Assembly: GCA_013398955.1 (NCBI GenBank)
Contig: VWPU01017660.1
Location: forward strand, 1 to 64,000
DNA length: 64,000 nucleotides
Direction of reading: 5' to 3'
DNA from: Callaeas wilsoni
Lineage: Eukaryota; Chordata; Aves; Passeriformes; Callaeidae
Each line of letters starts with the position of its first letter. Position 1 is the stretch's first letter. This document shows, in pieces, positions 55,582 through 64,000 of this stretch. A program made the position numbers and the translations under genes. Below the pieces are notes generated by a model. The model had not been told where the DNA came from. It did not search any database and saw nothing but the letters and a program-made list of their open reading frames with translations.

Positions 55582-58019
55582 GATGAAGCTTCATTGTCAG
55601 TCTGGGAGAGCACAGCTAAAACCCTGTGAGCCACATTCAGCTCTGCCTCTCCTGGAGTATCCTGGCCATAGGAACATCTGCTGGGACTTGTGTGTTCACA
55701 AACCCAGTTCCAGTCATCCCTGCCACATGTTTCCCACCTACACCAAAACTCTTCCCAGCTCTTCTAAGAAAATTGTAAAAGCCACAAAACCTGCAACATA
55801 TGACATCAGAGCTTAATACCAGCGCCCTAAAGTGGATGTGTGTCACTGAAAAATACCCAGAATGACAAAGTACAAGCATAAATCAACCCCTTCCCAGGTC
55901 TTCTTTCTCCTGCAAACAGTATTTTTGCTCTAATTCTTCTAGGACTTTTACCCAGACTTCCACTGTTTCAGAAGATCCAGCACTAGCCATGGCACTGGCA
56001 TATTTCATGGATAATCTGGATATCACAGCCCCATCGCTGCCTCTTGGAAATCAAAATGATGGTATATAAATCTCGAATATCTTGACACTTTTTAAGGTTG
56101 GGCGCGCAATTCCGATCAAGAGAGAAGCACATCCAAAATCCAGCAAAATAAAGACACATGAAGGGCCTGGCTGTGGGGACACCGTGTCTAGGATTTCCAT
56201 AAACACATATTTTTCTTGTTAGACTTTTACCAACATGTGCAACAGCATAGGAAAAAACCCCTAAATAACGTTCCCCACTGTTATTCCAGGGTGAAGTTAC
56301 CGTGACAAAGCACCCTTGTGCCACTCTCCTCATTTGCCATGTCAATGGCAAAGTCTCCCCAGATGACCACGGGGTCAGATGGTGACAAATGGGGCTCTGA
56401 CCCTCCAGTTCCCTTTGGAACCCGGAGCCAGAGGGGCCAGCAGGAAAACAGCTGCGTTCCCTATCAGCTCTGGAGCTCCAGAGGGAGCTCAGCTGAGCAA
56501 GCCATGGGGATGGAGAGCTGGGATCCCAAAGGATGGTGACATGAGGGTCACTGTGAGACCTCACAGCTCCAAGGATGGAATGTCAGCTCCTAAATTAACG
56601 ACCATCCAAGCGAGGCACAGATGACAGCTCACCAACCTGGAAACTGCCCAAAACAGGCAAAAGGAAACCCAGAAATAAATATTCCCCTAAATCCCACTCT
56701 CTCCCAGAAATTCATACACGGAATGACGGTGCATGTGAATTGCTCATGCCCTAGGAGACCAGGGCTTTGAGCTCCCTTCAAGAATTTTGGAAACTATTAT
56801 TGTGTTCCGTCCACAGCACGGATTGCTCACACGGGGCTCTGTTAGTCAGATCATTTGGCACCAGTTGGCTCCTCCTAATCAAAACCAAAATGTCTCTGTT
56901 CAAAGCTGATAGAAAAGTTAACTCTGGCCCTGTACGACCAACAATGACTGGGGCCATGGACATCAGATGGGAGAGGCTTGCAGGTGGCTGAGGGACCTCT
57001 AAGTTTCAGAGACTGAGAGCTGAATTTAGAAGTTCCTCTGCTTTCAGTTACTGTAGGAAACCCAACAGAGATGTTTAATTGCAGGCAGAAGTTGTGTAAG
57101 TCAAAGAAATGTCCTTTGATGGACCTGGAGTCCATCTTTACCATGTGGCAGTCGGGTTTAAGCATCTTTCTGCTCCAAGGACTTAACATTATTTTTCCAA
57201 GACCTCCCTCATTCCTTCTCTCCAACTGTGCAGCATGGATTAATTGCAGTTTTAAGAATAAGAGCCCTTTGGCTCCCTCTGGGGCAGCCAGGTTCAGAGG
57301 AGGCCCTTTGAAAGGTATTTTTAGGATTCACAGTTTTTGGGAGTTGTTCTGTGAAAGCCAACCAACAGCTTAGGCCTGACTGATGCCACAAACTGTTGGA
57401 TGAACTCCTGGGCGTCTGGGCAAGGGCTTGTTTCCAGTCACACACATCAACAAGGGAGCTGTATCATTTCCAGGCAGCTGAGAACTAACAAATCTCACTT
57501 CACTCAGCCAGGACAGCAGTGATCTGGGTCCAAAAGGAAATCACTGCCCCGCGCTCTGGTTTTCTCATCTGGAAAAAGAGGCACTGATCTCACAGTCCTT
57601 AAGGAAATCATGCCACAAGCAGATCAAAAATAGATAGTACCAAATCAGCATTTTGTGATGCTACAGTTATGACAAAACAGCAGCATGTCAATGCAATTTC
57701 AAAGTGATGGAAAATACACTGACAGAAGCCTTTTAAAGTGTAACCGAGAAGAAAAAGGATGAAAAGACCAACCAGTTTCACATGAGCGGAAAACCAGGAA
57801 TGCTCCCTCCTCCGTGCCCTCCCTTCTAAGCAAAACAAAACCACAAGTGAACTACAGGAGGGACCTGTTGTTTCAAATCTGAATGGAAAAATCAGACAAC
57901 TCTCCCATGGCACTCATGGAGCAGAGGTTAAGAATGAGGGGCACAGCAGAAAGGGGAGATGCAAGATAAGCTGCTCAGATTCACATCTCCCCATTTCCTC
58001 CGCTTCGTAAGAACTGGGT
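55582..58019. other. Non-coding, no gene recognised
   Basis: Ordinary non-coding sequence. The 193-codon minus-strand frame at 55983-56564 contains no recognisable domain and overlaps plus-strand frames. Nothing else can be supported. Confidence 0.55.
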
Positions 58020-58270
58020 CATATTATAAACTTATGCAAATGTGTTTACTTTACATTTTATTTTGGTCTTAGCCATGCAGTTGTCAGCCTGTATCAACAT
58101 GTCAGTCTGTTTGTGCAAACAATCATTCCTTCATGGAAGGATTTCAGTAAAAACAGACAAAATGTTATGACATGCGAAAAAACTTCCTAAACACGACAAT
58201 AAAAGAAAAGCCACTAAAAGAGGATATGTTTTCCTTACCAATTACACAGCTTAAAACAAAAGGAATCACT
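58020..58270. promoter_or_regulatory. Weak candidate conserved element with octamer
   Basis: AT-rich repeat-free sequence with a perfect POU octamer ATGCAAAT at 58034-58041, GTTTACTTTACATTTTATTTTGG, and GTTTGTGCAAACAATCATTCC near 58108. The last combines a GTTTGTGCAAAC inverted repeat with a SOX-like ACAAT. A PALM-like cluster of developmental sites is plausible but only by texture. Confidence 0.28.
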
Positions 58271-61200
58271 CAGTGCTTTTTCTTTCCCCAAGGACACGCA
58301 AGTATAGGATCACATCACGTGAGCTTTGATGAAGAACCACACTGGGATGGGATTTGTGGGGTGGGTGCGAGGAAAGAGAAGGGGAGCCCATCGGCTGTGT
58401 CCGTGTGCACTCCAAGCCACTCAACACCAGGAGCCTCTTCACCTCTTCCCCATAAAATATCCCCAGGTACCGGAGAGAAACAGAAACAGCCCCTGCAGTG
58501 ATCAGCAGTGTCTGGAGAAATGTCAGCCCTGCTACAGCTCCATCAGCGCCTTGCAGAAGATGTAAGGAATGGGTGGAAGAGCCCAAGGGAGGGATGGTTT
58601 GAGGGTGGGAAGGCAGCTGCAGAGAGCAGGGGACAGGGCTGGACTGATCCACCAGTGTTCTGGCTGTCCTGGTGACAGCTCTTGGCCGCTCTGCTTCCCC
58701 ACTGATGTGGCAACACCTGGCCCTGCTCAATTGTGCTCTCCCTTTGTGCCGTACCCGACTGCCCCACGCTCACTCCATGCCCCGCCAGCCCATGGCATCC
58801 CAGCGTGGAGGGGAAGGTGTGTGGGGTCTCCAGCAGCGTGCTGTGGGTCACAGGGACAGAGTGAAAGCTCAGAGCCGAGCTCCAAAGCCGTGCAGGGAGA
58901 TACCAGGGTGATGAGCAGTGATACTGGGCAATTCGGCGCTGTGGGAACGCACAGATCGCGTTGGAGCTGAGATGCCCTCGGTGGGAGCTGTCACCCCCCA
59001 GGGCATTCATTTGTGATCCCTCCTCCCACCTCCACCGCAAACATGACTTCATAAAACCTATAAAAAAAATCTGGACTAGCTCCTTACACAGTTCACACAG
59101 CTGAGATGAAGTCTGAGGCCAAGCAGGGAAGGGAATCTGTTCCTTTGATTTTTCCTGCTTGGAAGTGTGAGTTCAGTTAGTCAGCAGCATCTGCTGATAC
59201 TTTCTTCCAGGAAAAAAACAGAGGAGAGTCTTTTCCTGCTCAACTATTAACACTAAAGGGATCCTGAACATTGGGAATTGCACAGTGTAACAAGGGACAG
59301 GAGCACAGGGTTGAGGCTACAGCCACAATTCACCTCTGCAGCTGAAGCCCCTTTTTTGAAGCTACTTTGCTGTTCCCACAAATGAGGTTTTATCCTGGCA
59401 AGGTTATGTGTACTGCACTGCTGCAAGGCAAAATAATAAGTGATAATTTAGGAGAAACAGCCACTTCTCCGCAATTCCGTAGAGCTTGGTGCAAACTCCA
59501 ACATGCCTGGAGCTGCCAACCATTGAGACCCACGACCAGAGCCACCAAGGAACCACCCAGGCACTTGGCACAGGCCCCACTCTTGATGCAAGGTTGGGCT
59601 GTGAGTAAGGCGAGGAACGCACATCCATGGATGCCTTCAGCTAGGAAACACTGACTGAGGCCTCTCCATTACCCTGGGAGCTCTCAAAATCTTCCAACAA
59701 ATAATTAAAACCATTCTGAGTGTGAAAGCACCCCATGTGAGACAGAAAACACGCTAGCACAGCTCCCAGTTTACGTCCTTGCTGCAGAGCTCTCCCGGAC
59801 AGCTGGCACAGCTGGGAGCGCTGCCGGGACACACCGGGATGCACCCAGGGAACCACAGCCAGGTCCTCCCCAGTGCTACTCCAGCTCCTGGGCAGCCGTG
59901 TCCCGCTGCAGCCCTAGCCCGTTCCTGCTTCCCCCGGCACTGGGAAGCGTGTGCTCTGTTCATCTGGAGCCTACAGAGGGCATTGTGGAGAATTCCCAAA
60001 GAATTCCGGTCGCAGCTGGCGAGCGGGTTGGATGGGCAGCGTGGGTGAGCTGCGCTGTTGGCACTGCCGAGGCCTTTGGGGCAAGGCCCTGGGGCAAGGA
60101 GCCACTGAGGGTGGGGGGAACACCCAAGGGCTAATTCCACAGGGAAACAGACCCAAACCGTGGGGAGCAGGACGTTTATCCCTGCCCTGCCAGCAGCCCT
60201 CGTCTCTGTGGCAGGGGATTTCAGTCAATGGGAGCGGCGAGGGCGCGGAGGCAGCTCCTGCACAGCCTGCAATCTCCTTATTGTCAGCGGGCTGCAGCTG
60301 CCTGGGGTCAGCAATCACTAATTAATTACAGGATGAACTGTAGCTCTCGGGGCTCAGGTCCCTCATGCAGGCATGGGGCAGTGCCCAGCCAGCCCAGATC
60401 TGATGATCCCCTGTGCCCACAGCCACGGCTCCGGCAGGAATGACCCGGCACCGCCGCTGCTCAGGGCAGGCCCGGGTGCTCAGGGCACCTGCAGTGACCA
60501 GTGCTGGAGGTGGGGTGGCTGACACAGCCGGGGCGCTCCCCTGCACACAAGGAGCCCGTTTTTCCTTCTTGCTGAAGCACCCAGCAATCTGTGGGTGTGC
60601 TGTGCTAAGCTGGTGGCTGCGCTCAGCTGGTGGCTGCCTTAGGCCTTGGAGCAAGGAAAGCTCATTTTCAAGCTCTTCTTTAGTGTCTGTGAGCATCCTT
60701 CATCACTGCAGAGGAGAAGGTGCTCCTGGGGGCAGGTAGCCTTTGTACCTTCCCACCTTCTCCAGGACTGCCCAGTCTCAGGTGATGGCAAGAACTGGGC
60801 TCAGACACTGTCCACTCTAGAAATGTATGTTCCCCATTCCTTCCACACATCTTCATGTCATTCAGACTAGGATGGGCTCTGCCCAGGGCAGGCTCATGCC
60901 CAAGAGACCCTGCCCAAAAATAAGCTTAGCTAAGAGCTGCTCATTTAATTCTCCATCTTATTTGAAATTTTCACAAGTTTTTGTGGACAGATGAGACCAG
61001 GAGGGAGTTCAAAGAGCAAGTCAGTGAAATCCACCTCATACATTCAGTGCAGCACGGCAGCGCCCAGGAATGGAGCACCAGCACAATGCTTTTGAAGATC
61101 AAACCCAGCACGTGGCTCATACCCTTGGGTCCAAGAGCTGGCTGAAATGTAAAACAGTCCTAAATCTCAGGATCTGTCCCTGCAGAGTCTCCACAGCCAC

Positions 61201-64000
61201 TTTTAAGACCTGGTCCATCCTCAGAACTGGAACTGCTCCTGGTAGTTGTGTTCCCAACACATTATTAGCAGGAGAGGGTCTTGGCTTTTGCCCAGGCTCG
61301 CTGAGAACCTCTTATCACAAGAATCTAAATTAGAAAACTGGGACAAGACTTCAAAGTTATTGATAAAAGAAAGCAGTGACCTAATGTCATTTGAGTCTTC
61401 AGGCTATGCATTTCCATGATAGGAATATTTCTTTTGTATATTTCGGAAGAAAATTTGTTCCTTTTTTAAATCAAGTCCTCAGAAAAAAAGTAACATTTCA
61501 CTTCTCAAAATAGTCTCATCTCTCCAGCATCACTTAAAATCTTTGGAGTTTCACATTAAACTGGAGTTAGCAGCAACTGAAGTGAATGAAGTGCCTTCCT
61601 AGGGCAGCTGGAATAAGGAATTCTGGCAACACCACTATTTCCCACCGAGGGACAAAAGTAGTTTTAATTCTTTCGGTTCATCTTCCTGCCTCACTGTGTG
61701 TCTGTGGGCTCCACTGTGCCCCCAAAATGCTACAGAGGTAAGATTTGAACCAAGCCAACGTTGCTTTTGTGAGCTTTAGGAGCAGCCCCGTGTCTCTGGG
61801 TTACCAGAGCTCACAGTGCAAGGTAAACCTTAAATTCCTGAGTCTCAGAGATGCTGGGAGAAGGTGGCAGCAGCTTCCTGTTGGTTTCTGATCTAAACTA
61901 AGCCTTGCCTTGCTCCTGCTCTGTTGTTTTCTCTAAGCCTGCAGATTATTTAATATCGGAGGGGAAGGCTTCAACCTGGCTGAGAAACTGCAGGAATTCA
62001 GAGTGACCTGGAGGGAATTACAAGAATGCTGCTAGCTGATCAGATTAAAGGGAGAAGTGGCGGGGCTCCCAAGGGTCTTCTTATTCAACCTTTGCTGCCG
62101 ACAATACGGTGCTTTGTCTCTGCTGTGCTCTTTAAAATGATTCAGGTTACTGCACTGGAAGCATCGCTGCCTTGGGAGCCACGGCAGGAACACCTGCCAG
62201 GAGTGAGACTCGGGGTGGATACTCTGGTGCCAGCCCCAGCACACATTTTCGCTTCCCATCGCCCTTGATATGATCAAAACTCTGGCTTGTCCTTTCCTAA
62301 AAGAGCAATAACATTTACACTTGTTCATTCATCCTCCTCAAGGCCCAGGTTACAAACCATGCTATGAAGAAGACACTGTTTTTTGTAGGTCTGGAAGACT
62401 TTTGAAATGGCAACTTGGTCTGGCCCCAAGGGGGGATTTTAGCCAGAGTGAGGATGCACAGCACTTTCCTCATTTGGGTATTTTTCCTCTGTATTTAGGG
62501 CCAAAGCATCATATGGTACCTTTACATCTTTCTGCCTGCCTCCAGAAAGGAGAAAGCGGCATACATTGAGAGCTACCTCCCAAAAAACTTCCCCAAAAAT
62601 AAATAAAGCAATTAGAGAGTCAGAGATGAGCACGGCCAGTTATGTTGCTCCTGAATCAAGCTGGCTCAGGAGACAGGAGGGTAGAAGAGCAGCACTGGAC
62701 CAAACAGTCAGACAGAAACAGGGGACAGGCTGCTATCGAGATTATTCGTATGTCAGAAATGATGGGCAGAGGCTGGAGTGGCAGGGGCTGGTGTGGCAGA
62801 CAGTTACACACATCGCAGTTTGAACAATTCCCCTGGCACTCTCAGAACTACAAACTGCAGTGTTTTGCCCCCAGGAATCCTTTTTAACACTAGGGGCCCT
62901 TTAACTGTTTCAATGGAGCAAAATGCAGACGCCCAACAGTTCAACCTGAATGGCACCACCCACCAGGCAGTTCCACTCTGCCTCCACAGCTCAACGCCTC
63001 TCGCTCGTCTCTCCAGTGAAATAATTAATTAAAAAGTAGTAGTAACTATGTACTATTAGCAACTACGTGGTTCTGCTTATTTTCCTACTTGAAAGCCCGT
63101 CCCAGGATCCAAATATGTCCCAGTTTAGGGAAACTCATCAAATCCTGCTGCACGTCACAACCGTTCATGACTCACCGCTGCTCCTGAGCATCTCTCAAAG
63201 GCAGGGCATGTTAAGCCAAATCCATCTCTCAAACCCCAACAATGCAACTTCAGCAGGATAAATCTGACTCACTGAGCTGTTTGCCGAAGGCCAGGGGAAT
63301 TAGCTTCACTTCCTCCTCATCCTCAGTTCTCTCTCAAGCTACACAACACATTGAGGTAGAAACTTTTGGTGGAGAAGTCTTTGATCTCTGAAATTTCTGC
63401 TGTTTCCATGGCAACATGTAAAACCTGCGTGATCCTGAATGAACCCTATTGTGTTCCTCCCATTGCCTCCTTCCCCAAATTACTTCTACCTGCTAATGTT
63501 AGCAAAGTGAGGCCATCTGCACAGCTTCCACCTACCTTGAGAGAAAGATGAACTGCAGAAATTTGCCTTCCACCCCCCAAAACTCCTGGAAAATGACATA
63601 ACTTAATGGCTTGGAACAATCCCCTGAAGGAGGTTAGGTGATTCTAGGGTTCATCACCAGGATGAGGATGCTCTGGTTTACCGGCCACCCCCTCACCCCT
63701 GCCTCTGTCAAATGAATAAACAGAATATTCCCCTCGGTTCTGTTTTGATCTCTGTGTCTGCAACATTCTGGTTACCACCATTAGTCTAATGAGCAAAATC
63801 AGCCCCACTCCATCCCTCTCTGCTCCAGAGGAGAGCTTCCAAGGGGGTTAAACTGGCATTGCAGCAGGGTGTAAGTGGGTTCCAAGCGCAGGGAGACAGG
63901 AACCTGGCTGCGCACAGGGCGTTTGCTGTGCCAGCGGCCGCGGTGCTTCCCGGGGAAAGCGCGACTCCGGGCGAGCGGCACAGCAGGGCTTCGTCATTAC
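58271..64000. other. Non-coding, no gene recognised
   Basis: The last 5.7 kb holds overlapping short open frames without recognisable products. A 13-bp direct repeat AGCTGGTGGCTGC lies at 60608-60620 and 60625-60637. AT-rich patches are at 61400-61500 and 63015-63065. The final 80 bases become CpG-bearing (GCGGCCGC near 63935), possibly the edge of another CpG-rich block beyond the window. Confidence 0.5.

Noticed and set aside
1..64000. CRISPR array, prokaryotic operon, phage or plasmid
   Set aside because: No spaced direct repeats, no ribosome-binding-site-led gene strings, and CR1 elements plus CpG-island texture show vertebrate nuclear DNA.

Overview
The window looks like nuclear DNA from a bird, probably a songbird or close relative. 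The best evidence is two 5'-truncated CR1 LINE 3' ends on the minus strand (about 25010-25330 and 55178-55581). Both begin on the plus strand with the reverse complement of the CR1 3' tail and carry decayed remains of the CR1 ORF2 C-terminus. Interspersed repeats are otherwise very sparse: one probable solo retroviral LTR (about 35729-36017) and some simple repeats. This fits an avian genome. No bacterial, phage or plasmid features are present.

I find no protein-coding gene, rRNA, tRNA or CRISPR array that I can support. The open frames are short, overlap on both strands, match no family I recognise, and the longest come from GC-rich or homopolymer-rich DNA. The window is best read as non-coding DNA, either intergenic or a very long intron. 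Isolated short exons or UTRs cannot be excluded by eye.

Layout. 1-11.6 kb: repeated CpG-rich blocks (about 1-120, 3240-3680, 3950-4130, 4530-4760, 5560-5900, 6840-7360, 8400-8480, 9380-10960) alternate with AT-rich blocks full of homeodomain-type cores (TAATTA, ATAAA, TGACAG). This texture is typical of the regulatory neighbourhood of a developmental transcription-factor gene. 11.6-25 kb: ordinary non-coding DNA with scattered low-repeat AT-rich blocks that may be conserved elements. 25-30.4 kb: one CR1, a 1.2-kb CpG-rich block (26370-27540), a strong AT-rich candidate regulatory block (28490-29165), a second CpG-rich block (29300-29780) and a long A/G-rich tract (29857-30115). 30.7-32.1 kb: the most enhancer-like stretch, ending in a 29-bp near-continuous palindrome. 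32-44 kb: mostly featureless, with the LTR. 44.1-46.4 kb: further candidate regulatory blocks. 46.4-64 kb: almost featureless apart from the second CR1 and a 30-bp palindrome at 52725-52754.

No genes here can be described as working together. The working model, which is inference, is a gene-desert-like cis-regulatory landscape. The target gene may lie beyond the left edge, where CpG-rich sequence is densest. I could not identify that gene. Every conserved-element call is made by texture (low repeat content, AT-rich, clustered homeodomain/POU/SOX/TCF-type cores) and needs a cross-species alignment to confirm.
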